NCBI GenBank assembly: GCA_902776375.1
Contig: CACYPV010000010.1
Coordinates: forward strand, 1 to 64,000
Source of the DNA: an uncultured Ruminococcus sp.
Lineage (GTDB): Bacteria; Bacillota; Clostridia; Oscillospirales; Acutalibacteraceae
DNA: 64,000 bases
Direction: 5' to 3'
Shown: positions 22,972 to 30,458 of the stretch, piece after piece
Layout: each line of letters starts with the position of its first letter
Position numbering within the stretch: the stretch's first letter is position 1
Notes under the pieces: generated by a model
Databases searched by the model: none
Seen by the model: the letters and a program-made list of their open reading frames with translations, nothing else
Told to the model about the DNA's origin: nothing
Program-made: the position numbers and the translations under genes

Positions 22972-23223
22972 CAATATGGATATATTGGTGAAAAACCGCA
23001 TAAACACTGGGCTTTTTCAATATATCCACCCCTGAAATAATATGGATATATTGGACGCGATACGGACATATTGGACGCTGAATCTATCCTTTTTTTGGCA
23101 GCGTTCCCTCAATATATCCATATTGCAGGCAAGGTGGATATATTGTAAAAACCGCATAGATAAGCCATTTCTCTCAATATATCCATATTGTTTGCGTCCC
23201 TTGGGAGAATATGGATATATTGG
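22972..23223. repeat. array of eight CAATATGGATATATTG hyphenated palindromes
   Basis: The 16-base word CAATAT-GGAT-ATATTG, or its complement, occurs complete or nearly so at 22972, 23018, 23039, 23061 (divergent), 23110, 23132, 23175 and 23208, in mixed orientation. The spacers also repeat: AAAACCGCATA occurs at about 22992 and 23150, and CGTCCC precedes the first and last copies. Paired copies can form hairpins such as 23041-23125. Together with the arrays before it, this fills the 485-base gap 22761-23245; no gene is present. Confidence 0.85.
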
Positions 23224-23245
23224 GCAAACCACAGGATAGCCGCAG

Positions 23246-23821
23246 CTATAGCATGTGCTTTATTTCTTCTAAAGAATATAGACAATTCAGCGCCGTCAGC
23301 AGGGCGTTGGTTGAAAGGTAGGTGGGCATGTTCAGCTTTTTGAGCAGCGCCTGCCTTTTTTGCGCGGAGTTTTCGCCGCCCGTGAGCCCCAGCTCGAACA
23401 GATCGGCTTTGGTGATCTCCTGCCGCTGCTTTTGCTCCTCGCCCAGGATAGTCGCCCCGCTTTTGCGGATGGCGTCGATGATTATCTCGTCGGTCACGCC
23501 CTCAACGCCGAGCAAGCCCTCCTTGCTTTTCTGCGGCTTGCGGCGCTCCTTGCCCTCGATCTGCGGTATGTAGCAGTGCTTTATCTGCTGCTTCGGCACT
23601 GCGCCGCGCAGGAAGTTGCGTATAACAAAGCCCGCGCCGTCGCTGTCTGTCAGCACGAGTATGCCGCGCTTGGCGGCGATGTCCCTTATGAGCGCCTGCT
23701 TCTCTTTGTCGGAGAAAACACGGAAGCCGTTGGTCTCGATTATCGGTGCGTCGACTATGCCGCTGAGCTTTATTTTGTCGTACCTGCCCTCGACGATTAT
23801 CGCTTCCTTAACGCTTATCAT
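23246..23821 (-). CDS. rnmV: ribonuclease M5
   Basis: Toprim-domain nuclease that trims 5S rRNA precursors in Gram-positive bacteria. In the 191-residue product the Toprim motifs are AIIVEGRYDK near the start and LTDSDGAGF at about 57-65, followed by HCYIPQ and the C-terminal M5-specific region (about 100-191, with EGVTDEIIIDAI). The start overlaps holA as ATGA (23818-23821). The gene usually neighbours ksgA in Firmicutes but is about 21 kb away here. Confidence 0.92.
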   Translation of the reverse strand: MISVKEAIIVEGRYDKIKLSGIVDAPIIETNGFRVFSDKEKQALIRDIAAKRGILVLTDSDGAGFVIRNFLRGAVPKQQIKHCYIPQIEGKERRKPQKSKEGLLGVEGVTDEIIIDAIRKSGATILGEEQKQRQEITKADLFELGLTGGENSAQKRQALLKKLNMPTYLSTNALLTALNCLYSLEEIKHML

Positions 23822-24864
23822 CGGCTCCTGCCCTCCTGCGCGGTCAGCAGAAGCTGCGCGATGAGCTGCTCTATGAGCAATCGGCTGTTGACCGAGACCG
23901 ACTTCATTTTTTCGTCGGCTTCACAGAGCAGCCCGAGGCATTTTCTGAGCGCTTCGGTGCTGACGTTCCGGATAGACTGCCTCACTCTGCCGAGCACAAA
24001 GGTGCGCTTGCCGTACTTAAAATCGTCTGCAAGGGTCTTTTCCTTTACTCCGCTTTCGTCCGCCACGCGCAGCCTGTACGCGTCGGTGAAGGCGGTGGAG
24101 AGCACGTAAAGCATCATAACGGGCTCTTCCTTTTGATAAAAAAGCTGATCGAGCGTCTGAAAAGCGGCGTCTCCCCTGCCTGCGAGCACGTAGTCGGACA
24201 GGCTGAATATCCTTGTTTCAAGCGTCTGCGGCACAAGCTTTTCTATCGTCTCGGTCTTTATCTCCTCGCCCTCGGTGTAGGCGCAGACCTTGTCGACCTC
24301 GTTTTTCAGGCGGTTGAGGTCGCTGCCGCACAGCTTTATAAGCTGCGAGGCGTTTATCCTGGATATGAATTTGCCGTTGTTGTTCGCCCATTTGGTGATG
24401 TGCTTTTCAAGCATTTGCTCTGTGGGCTTTTCGAATTTGATGACCGAGCCGTCCTTCTGCGCGCGCTTTTGGATGGATTCAAACGCTTTTGCGTTCTTCT
24501 TCGGCACATACGACGGCATTGAAAGGATGAACACCGTGCCCTCGACCTTCTGTTTGCAGATAGCCTTGAATTTATCGAGCTCCTCTGAGTTCATGGAATC
24601 GAGGAAGATATCCGTCACCAGCACGCAGTTGTACTCGCTCATGAACGGCACCACGCCGACAGCCGAGGCGAGCGTATCGAGGTTCACCTCGCCGCTGAAC
24701 GAATGAAAGTTGAAATCAGACGGCTGCTTGCCCGCGACCGCGTTCACCAGCTTTTTGGTGTACTCTTTAACATACATCTGCTCGCTGCCGTAAATGACGT
24801 ATACAGGCGAAAACTCGCGCGCTTTTATCTGCTTATTCAATTGTGCTTCGGTGATCAAAGGCAT
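23818..24864 (-). CDS. holA: DNA polymerase III subunit delta
   Basis: Clamp-loader delta subunit, which opens the beta sliding clamp. The 348-residue length and layout fit: an N-terminal AAA+-like domain starting with SPVYVIYGSEQMYVKEY near residue 18, a middle domain and a C-terminal collar domain. As usual for delta, no Walker A motif is seen. It is transcribed with rnmV, with overlapping stop and start. The ribosome site is a weak AGGAG (ACTCCT on the plus strand). Confidence 0.9.
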   Translation of the reverse strand: MPLITEAQLNKQIKAREFSPVYVIYGSEQMYVKEYTKKLVNAVAGKQPSDFNFHSFSGEVNLDTLASAVGVVPFMSEYNCVLVTDIFLDSMNSEELDKFKAICKQKVEGTVFILSMPSYVPKKNAKAFESIQKRAQKDGSVIKFEKPTEQMLEKHITKWANNNGKFISRINASQLIKLCGSDLNRLKNEVDKVCAYTEGEEIKTETIEKLVPQTLETRIFSLSDYVLAGRGDAAFQTLDQLFYQKEEPVMMLYVLSTAFTDAYRLRVADESGVKEKTLADDFKYGKRTFVLGRVRQSIRNVSTEALRKCLGLLCEADEKMKSVSVNSRLLIEQLIAQLLLTAQEGRSR

Positions 24865-24923
24865 AATATACTCCTAAATAAAGCTTGTAGGATCCGCATT
24901 GCACGAACCCTACATTGCTGATT

Positions 24924-25535
24924 TTAGTCTTTAAAAAACAGAGGAAGCTCCTCAAGGTAAATGATGTCGTCGCGGTTTTTGGCGTCGCCCTCGGCGAGTA
25001 TGCACGCCTTGCCCACAACGTTCACGCCGATCTTATCCATAAGCGCTTCAAGCGCCGCAAGGCTTTCGCCGGTGGAGATAACGTCGTCCACGATAAGCAC
25101 GCGCTTGTCCTTTAAGAATTCGGCGTCGGTGTCGCCAAGATACAGGCGCTGCACGTTGGCGGTCGTGATGGAATTGACCTCGACGCTTACGCAGTTGCGC
25201 ATATAGACCTTGACGCTTTTGCGCGCGATGACATATTCGCGGCAGCCCTGACGCGCCATTTCGTAGCAGATGGGGATGCCCTTTGCCTCAGCCGATACCA
25301 CAACGTCGTGCTCGGGGCAAAGCTTAAGCAATGCCTCGGCTGCTTTTTCGGTGACCTCAACGTCGCCGAAAAGGATGAACGCCGCAATGTCAAGCTTATC
25401 GTTCACGGGGTATTTTACAAGCTCGCGCTCAACGCCCGCAATGGTCATCTTGTATTTATCGTACTGCTTTTTCATCTGCTCCTGAAGCTGACGCCTTGTG
25501 GTCTTAGCAGTCTTTTTATCATTCTGATCGCTCAT
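24924..25535 (-). CDS. phosphoribosyltransferase (adenine phosphoribosyltransferase-like)
   Basis: A 203-residue type I PRTase. The PRPP-binding motif VLIVDDVISTGES lies at about 145-157, and the substrate region contains VVVSAEAKGIPICYEMA, in the place of the APRT flexible hood. A charged N-terminal extension of about 25 residues (KKTAKTTRRQLQEQMKKQ) is unusual for Apt and may be helical. Base salvage is the likely role, and adenine or xanthine are candidate substrates. It follows the HIT gene by 11 bases and is probably co-transcribed. Confidence 0.8.
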   Translation of the reverse strand: MSDQNDKKTAKTTRRQLQEQMKKQYDKYKMTIAGVERELVKYPVNDKLDIAAFILFGDVEVTEKAAEALLKLCPEHDVVVSAEAKGIPICYEMARQGCREYVIARKSVKVYMRNCVSVEVNSITTANVQRLYLGDTDAEFLKDKRVLIVDDVISTGESLAALEALMDKIGVNVVGKACILAEGDAKNRDDIIYLEELPLFFKD

Positions 25536-25546
25536 TTTGCCGCTCC

Positions 25547-25888
25547 TTACACCATTCTTCCGCCAAGCTGTTCGCCGCCCAGAAGGTGGAAGTGCATGTG
25601 ATGCACGCTCTGGCAGCCGTGTTCGCCGCAGTTGGTAACAACGCGGTAGCCCTTTTCAAGTCCGAGGCTTTTCGCGATCTCGGGGATCCTTTCAAAAATA
25701 CGCGCGATAACGGCGCTGTTGCTCTCGTTCACCTCGTCGGCACATGCAATATGCTGCCTGGGGATCACAAGCACGTGCACAGCCGCCTGCGGCTCCAGAT
25801 CATAAAACGCGACGATAAGATCGTCCTCATAAACTCTCTTAGACGGGATAGTGCCGTTGGCAATACAGCAAAATACACAATTGTTCAT
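25547..25888 (-). CDS. HIT family nucleotide hydrolase/transferase (Hint-like)
   Basis: A 113-residue histidine-triad protein. The triad is HMHFHLLGG near residue 97, and the N-terminus carries CVFCCIANGTIPSKRVYEDD, where cysteines may bind zinc as in many bacterial HIT proteins. The family cleaves adenosine phosphoramidates and related nucleotides. It is paired with a downstream PRTase gene, which suggests purine nucleotide housekeeping. Confidence 0.9.
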   Translation of the reverse strand: MNNCVFCCIANGTIPSKRVYEDDLIVAFYDLEPQAAVHVLVIPRQHIACADEVNESNSAVIARIFERIPEIAKSLGLEKGYRVVTNCGEHGCQSVHHMHFHLLGGEQLGGRMV

Positions 25889-26071
25889 TTAGGTCGCCCC
25901 TTTTAGATAAATATTTCGGATTTATTGTACACCTTTATGACAAAAAGGTCAATGCTTTTTTAATGCGTGATTCATAATGCGTAATGCGTAATTGATTTTG
26001 CAGAAACGTCGGTGTTTAGCCGTAGGTGCGGCAAACGGGAAACCGCAAGGGTTCCCCTGCATCACACATCA

Positions 26072-27010
26072 CTAGCTATTACTCTGACCGCCTGCTTCGC
26101 TGTCCTTTTTCTTCTCTTTCTTCTTTTTGATTTTGTTTACAAAATACTTTACGCTCAGCCAACGGGTGAACCAGTCGATTTCCTTGTGGAAGTACACGTT
26201 GATCTCGGCGCCGATCATCATGCAGACCATGCAGAAGTATGTGAACACCATGATGACAGCCAACTGGGTAAGACCCTTGTACACTGAGAAGCCGTTGAAG
26301 TCGGTAACGTAAATCGATATAGCGAACAGCAGCACATGCCACGAGAGCGTGGTAAAAAGCGCTCCCGGAAGCTGACAGCGGACGCCGTACTCCTTCCTCT
26401 GCTGCCGCTTTAAATTGGGTATGCTGCGGTACAGCAGCGCGAAGAAGAACACCTGATATATGAACATCACCAAATAGCGGATGCCGTACAAAAATTCTAC
26501 GGAGCCGGGCAAGGTGTTGATATTCTCCCTTATCAAATTGTTGAGTGAGGTGCTCAGGAAAATAACCGCCACAGTTCCGAGAATGATCACCAAAAACAAC
26601 AGTGTATACACCATTGAACGCAGGCGAATGACAAACCAGTTGCGGTTTTCGTAGGTATTATGCACGCGGTTCAAGCCGTTCGAAATAGCGTGAATGCCCT
26701 TAGCCGCCGACCAAAGGGTAGCGATGAGCGATACTATCGAGATGCTCACGGGCTGGCTGTACATTTCCGTCAGCGACTTTGTGACTGACGAAAAGTTTTC
26801 GCCCGCTCTTTTGCTTCCCAGCAAGGTCTGGATAAGGTCGGTGGGGATGTTCATCGTTTGCAGCATCGACATGAGGAACATCAGAAACGGCACGGACGAC
26901 AGCAAAATGAAGAACGCGGTCTGCGCGGCTATCGCAAAAATGTTGTCGTGTATCATTTTTTTGTGGAACGGCAGGTACCAGTTGTACACCTTAGTGATGA
27001 GCTTTATCAT
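26072..27010 (-). CDS. YihY/BrkB family inner-membrane protein
   Basis: A 312-residue integral membrane protein of the YihY (formerly RNase BN/BrkB) family. About six helices are visible, including the first FAIAAQTAFFILLSSVPFLMFL and a late ITQ-LAVIMVFTYFCMVCMMIGAEIN. The C-terminus is a highly charged KKKKEKKKDSE tail. The family's role is unresolved; transport has been proposed. The start overlaps the SDR gene stop (ATGA), so the two are co-translated. Confidence 0.88.
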   Translation of the reverse strand: MIKLITKVYNWYLPFHKKMIHDNIFAIAAQTAFFILLSSVPFLMFLMSMLQTMNIPTDLIQTLLGSKRAGENFSSVTKSLTEMYSQPVSISIVSLIATLWSAAKGIHAISNGLNRVHNTYENRNWFVIRLRSMVYTLLFLVIILGTVAVIFLSTSLNNLIRENINTLPGSVEFLYGIRYLVMFIYQVFFFALLYRSIPNLKRQQRKEYGVRCQLPGALFTTLSWHVLLFAISIYVTDFNGFSVYKGLTQLAVIMVFTYFCMVCMMIGAEINVYFHKEIDWFTRWLSVKYFVNKIKKKKEKKKDSEAGGQSNS

Positions 27011-27771
27011 GAGTCTTTATCGTCTTTCTTCGACTGGACGTCATACGAGGCGCGGGTGAGCGCCTTCTCACTCAGCAGGCGCTCAAAGAACTTAACGGTC
27101 TTCATCAGCCTGCCGGGGATAATTACCATCTTGCCTTTTTCGGCTTTTTTCAACGCGTACTCGGCAACGGTGCGCGCGTCAAGGCTCTTTGCCGAAAAGC
27201 TCACGTTCGCCACGTCGTTGAAGTTGGTGCTGACAGGACCCGGGCAGAGCACCGATACTTTGACCTTGCTCTTGCTGCGGCGCAGCTCCTCATGGATAGC
27301 CTCGGTAAGGCGCACCACGTAGTTCTTTGAGGCGTAGTAGGACGACATCTTTGGTCCCGCCGAAAAGCCCGCCATCGAACCAACGTTGAGTATAGCGCCG
27401 CTGTCGCGTGCTATCATGTCCTGCAAAAACAGCTTTGTCAGGATATGAAGCGAGCACACGTTGGTATGGACAAGCTTCATTTCAAGCTCGAGCGGAACAT
27501 CCTTAAATTCGCCGTAAGCGCCGAAGCCCGCGTTGTTTATAAGGAAATCTATTTTTTCGTCCTGCAAATGCTCGTACAGGTCATAGGCGTCCTGCTCGCG
27601 CGACAAATCTATGGTAATGACGCGCACGTTTACATTGCTCAGTTCATCTTTAAGCGCGTTCAGCTTGTCGGTGCTGCGGGCGGCAATTATCAGATCCCAC
27701 CCGCGCGAAGCAAGTATGCGCGCAAATTCTTTGCCTATTCCCGAGCTTGCGCCCGTGATAAGTGCTTTCAT
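27007..27771 (-). CDS. short-chain dehydrogenase/reductase
   Basis: A 254-residue SDR oxidoreductase. The Rossmann glycine motif TGASSGIG is at 6-13, NNAGFGAYG lies in the middle, and the catalytic Ser (NVGSMAGFSA) and Tyr-x-x-x-Lys (YYASKNY) follow. The PGPVSTNF segment closes the cofactor site. The classical SDR layout suggests NADP(H), substrate unknown. The ATG at 27771 begins the core directly; an in-frame ATG 12 bases upstream is possible. A hairpin (27807-27841) and a GCCGGTGC palindrome lie in the upstream region. Confidence 0.87.
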   Translation of the reverse strand: MKALITGASSGIGKEFARILASRGWDLIIAARSTDKLNALKDELSNVNVRVITIDLSREQDAYDLYEHLQDEKIDFLINNAGFGAYGEFKDVPLELEMKLVHTNVCSLHILTKLFLQDMIARDSGAILNVGSMAGFSAGPKMSSYYASKNYVVRLTEAIHEELRRSKSKVKVSVLCPGPVSTNFNDVANVSFSAKSLDARTVAEYALKKAEKGKMVIIPGRLMKTVKFFERLLSEKALTRASYDVQSKKDDKDS

Positions 27772-27940
27772 ATTAATCCACATGCCGGTGCGGCACCGGC
27801 ACAAATAGAGATGAAAACGGAAGCCGCTAAATTTTCCGTTTTCAGTTGACAATAATTTATCTTGATTTTAGGCTCACTTAGGTGGGTCTTGTTTTGGTGT
27901 TCAACAGGCTAAAATGCCTGTTTTTTACTTTTTCACACTA

Positions 27941-28570
27941 TCACTCCTTTTCCGCCACAGCGCACAGGCGGCTCGTACCGCTCTTGGTGTGGGTGCGGAT
28001 ATTCTGATATCCGGCGCGCTGCAGCATTTCGGTTATTTCCTCACGGCTGACCGCCTTGATGTTCAGCCTTTCCTCGACCTTCTTCCAGCGGTCGGGGTCG
28101 TTATCGTCTTTTAGCATCTCAAACACCAGCAAAAGCCTTCCGCCGCGGCGCAGAGTGCGTTTTATCTCGATCAGGTCGTTGAGCTTGTCAGGCCAGAAAT
28201 AATAGGTTTCGACCGCCGTCACGAGGTCAAAGCTTTCGTTCTCGAACGGAAGCTCGGACACGCTCGCCTTGCGGATGTCCGCCTTGCCGCAGAGGACGTT
28301 TTTCTTATTCGCTTTAAGCGACTTTTGAACGCACAGGTCGGAATAATCTATGCCGTATACCTTGCCGCTGCCCACCTTGCCGCAGAGCTTAGCGACGGTC
28401 TTTCCCCCGCCGCAGCCCACGTCGAGCACGCGGTAGCCGTTTTCGAATTTGATATAGTCAAGCGCCCAGTCGGTCATGTCGCTGTGACCCTTGTTCATGG
28501 AGCGGATCATAAGCCTGCCCCAAAAGCCCTCGGGCTTAACTGCGTTTTCGGTCAATTTGTGATACTTCAT
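27941..28570 (-). CDS. class I SAM-dependent methyltransferase
   Basis: A 209-residue methyltransferase with motif I VLDVGCGGGKTV near residue 49, the acidic motif VYGIDYSD, and FDLVTAVETYYFW with LRRGGRLLLVFEM further on. It resembles the UbiE/Methyltransf_11 type. The acceptor cannot be inferred. The ATG at 28570 follows GGAGTTATTT. It lies downstream of the second amidohydrolase and the patatin gene on the same strand, with an 79-base repeat-containing gap. Confidence 0.85.
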   Translation of the reverse strand: MKYHKLTENAVKPEGFWGRLMIRSMNKGHSDMTDWALDYIKFENGYRVLDVGCGGGKTVAKLCGKVGSGKVYGIDYSDLCVQKSLKANKKNVLCGKADIRKASVSELPFENESFDLVTAVETYYFWPDKLNDLIEIKRTLRRGGRLLLVFEMLKDDNDPDRWKKVEERLNIKAVSREEITEMLQRAGYQNIRTHTKSGTSRLCAVAEKE

Positions 28571-28589
28571 AAATAACTCCGTTTTTTTA

Positions 28590-28675
28590 GTGTAAAGTGA
28601 ACAGTGCAAAATCGGGTGAGGGCGAAGCCCTCCGTTAACTTTGAACTTTTCACTTTGAACTTTGAACTATTTCAC
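28590..28675. repeat. short repeats of AGTTCAAAGTTCAAAGTG type
   Basis: On the minus strand the words GTTCAAAGT, AAAGTGAA and AAGTTCAAAG alternate. The repeat encodes the last eight or so residues (EIVQSSK) and the stop codon of the amidohydrolase gene and continues into the intergenic gap. A GAGGGCGAAGCCCTC hairpin lies in its middle. Confidence 0.55.
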
Positions 28676-29483
28676 TTTTTATTCCAAACAATCTCTGCGC
28701 GTTTTTATACATCAGGTTGTCGTAATCCTCTTTGCTTATCAGGTCTTTCAGCTCGTTGAAGTAGCCCTGACAGAACGAGCGCTGACCCGCGCGGTTATAC
28801 AGCATATGATCCTTGCCGTCTATCGGGTTGTCGGTGCCGAACAGTATCTTTTCGCTGCCGCATTTTTTGATGGCTCGGACAGTCGTTTCATAAGACACCC
28901 AAGTGGTGTCGCCGTATAGGTTGGGAAGCTTTGCGATAAGCTCCATAGCCTCATTGCAGTCGCTGTCGAGATCCATGTGCACCGCGACAAAATCGATATC
29001 CGGATGCGCCTTGGCGGCGTTGTAAAGGTACAAGGTTCTCGCCTTTTCGATGTTGCCCGTGTGCGAAACGACGGGCAGCCCAAAGCGGCGCGCAAGCTCG
29101 TAAACCGGCTCCAGCTTAGGCTCGTCGGGAGCGGTCTCGGAACGGTACGGGTGTATCTTGATACCGTAGATATAACGGCGGTTTTTCTCGATAAGTCTGC
29201 ACAACCGCTCGTTGGGAACGCAGCGGTCGATCTGCAGCCACAGCAGCGCGCCCAGCTTGTCCGGATGCCGCTTGGCGGCGCGGATGGTCTTTTTGCACAC
29301 GCGGTACTGCGTTCTGCGCAGAGGCCACGGCAGACGCTTGCCCTCGCTGTAGTATTCGGTGCTTTCGATGCTGCTGACGAGCGAAAAGTCAACGCCGTAG
29401 CGCTCCATTGAGTAAAGCACCTTGCGCACGCTTAGGTTGAGGATCAAAAGATTGCCGATGTGTGCGTGAGAGTCAATTATCAT
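28650..29483 (-). CDS. amidohydrolase-2 family hydrolase, paralogue of operon gene 1
   Basis: A 277-residue TIM-barrel amidohydrolase with DSHAHIG at 4-10, KIHPYRSETAPDEPKLEPVY, VVSHTGN and LFGTDNPIDGKDH. Long blocks match the protein at 8062-8874 (MERYGVDFSLVSS, PNLYGDTTWV), so the two are paralogues that probably act on related substrates. The C-terminus runs into a short repeat and differs from the paralogue there. The start overlaps the patatin gene by 11 bases. Confidence 0.85.
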   Translation of the reverse strand: MIIDSHAHIGNLLILNLSVRKVLYSMERYGVDFSLVSSIESTEYYSEGKRLPWPLRRTQYRVCKKTIRAAKRHPDKLGALLWLQIDRCVPNERLCRLIEKNRRYIYGIKIHPYRSETAPDEPKLEPVYELARRFGLPVVSHTGNIEKARTLYLYNAAKAHPDIDFVAVHMDLDSDCNEAMELIAKLPNLYGDTTWVSYETTVRAIKKCGSEKILFGTDNPIDGKDHMLYNRAGQRSFCQGYFNELKDLISKEDYDNLMYKNAQRLFGIKSEIVQSSK

Positions 29484-30333
29484 TTGCCAAAAAGCCTCTT
29501 ATCTCCTCGAGTTTTTTCATGGCAGCCTGCCTGCCGAGGTCGTATGTCTTTTGTATCTTTTCGGGGTCGTGCTCTATCCTGCCGATATCAAGCGGAGCAT
29601 CGGGGCAGATAACAAGCGCCTTGCCCGCCTTTTCGCGCCCGAAAACATATTTGCGCTGCTCGTTGTACATCAGGTGGCGATTGGCGACGGCTTTTATCAT
29701 CTTGGGGTATTTCTTTAAGCTTCGGCGGAACAGCCACATCTTTGACGCGGGCTTTTTAACATAGTCGCGCGGACGGGTGAGCACCACGATATTGCGCTCG
29801 TATAAGCCCTCGGCAAACCTCAACGGGATGGAATCGGTCACTCCCCCGTCAAGGTATTTGTGCCCGTCGAGCTCTACCGGACGCGACACCAGCGGCATGG
29901 AAGCCGAGGCGCGGATCCACTCGTAGCAGTCGTCGTCGACCGAATCGACCCGCTTGTAATGCGGCAGACCTGTTTCGATATCGGAAACGACCAGGTAAAA
30001 CTTCATAGGGTTCTTTTCAAACGCCTCTATATCGAACGGGTCGAGCCTTTCGGGGATATCGTGATAGCAAAACTGCGCCCCGAACAAGTCGCCCGTTTTG
30101 CCCAGCGAGCGGAACGAGCAGTACTTTGGCTCCTTGCAGTATTTCAGGTTGTAGCGCAGCGCGCGTCCGGGCTGGTTCGATTTGTAGTTGCAGCCGAATG
30201 CTGCGCCTGCCGACACGCCCGTAAGCGCCGGAAAGGTAAAGCCGTTTTCCATGAGGACGTCGATAACGCCGGCGGAAAACAGTCCGCGCATGGCGCCGCC
30301 CTCAAGCACAAGCCCTGTGTTATTGTCAGTCAT
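29473..30333 (-). CDS. patatin-like phospholipase (YjjU type)
   Basis: A 286-residue lipid acyl hydrolase with a Ser-Asp dyad. The oxyanion segment is LEGGAMRGLFSAG near residue 10, the nucleophile GVSAGA near 40, and the Asp in YLDGGVTDSIPL near 160. It is predicted to be cytosolic or membrane-associated and to cleave phospholipid or lipid-intermediate acyl groups. It is first of a minus-strand unit with an amidohydrolase and a methyltransferase. Confidence 0.9.
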   Translation of the reverse strand: MTDNNTGLVLEGGAMRGLFSAGVIDVLMENGFTFPALTGVSAGAAFGCNYKSNQPGRALRYNLKYCKEPKYCSFRSLGKTGDLFGAQFCYHDIPERLDPFDIEAFEKNPMKFYLVVSDIETGLPHYKRVDSVDDDCYEWIRASASMPLVSRPVELDGHKYLDGGVTDSIPLRFAEGLYERNIVVLTRPRDYVKKPASKMWLFRRSLKKYPKMIKAVANRHLMYNEQRKYVFGREKAGKALVICPDAPLDIGRIEHDPEKIQKTYDLGRQAAMKKLEEIRGFLANDN

Positions 30334-30353
30334 ATCATCATCTCTTTTTTAGT

Positions 30354-30458
30354 TATTAGCGTGATCAGGTATTAGCGTGATTAGGTATTAGCGAGATCAG
30401 GTTTTAGCGTGATTAGTTTCTAGTACCTAGTACCTAATACCTAATACCTAGTACCTAA
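30354..30458. repeat. 16-bp tandem repeat (4 units) followed by CTAATAC/CTAGTAC heptamers
   Basis: TATTAGCGTGATCAGG repeats four times in register (30354-30416) with one or two changes per unit. TACCTAG/TACCTAA heptamers then run into the stop codon of the MutS-like gene (30455-30457 lies inside the last heptamer). Confidence 0.85.

Noticed and set aside
22972..23223. Possible CRISPR array
   Set aside because: Repeats are 16-base palindromes in both orientations with unequal, partly repeated spacers, and no cas gene is near.
27905..27928. Terminator CAGGC-GCCTG after the methyltransferase gene
   Set aside because: The T run follows the hairpin only on the plus strand, where no gene precedes it.
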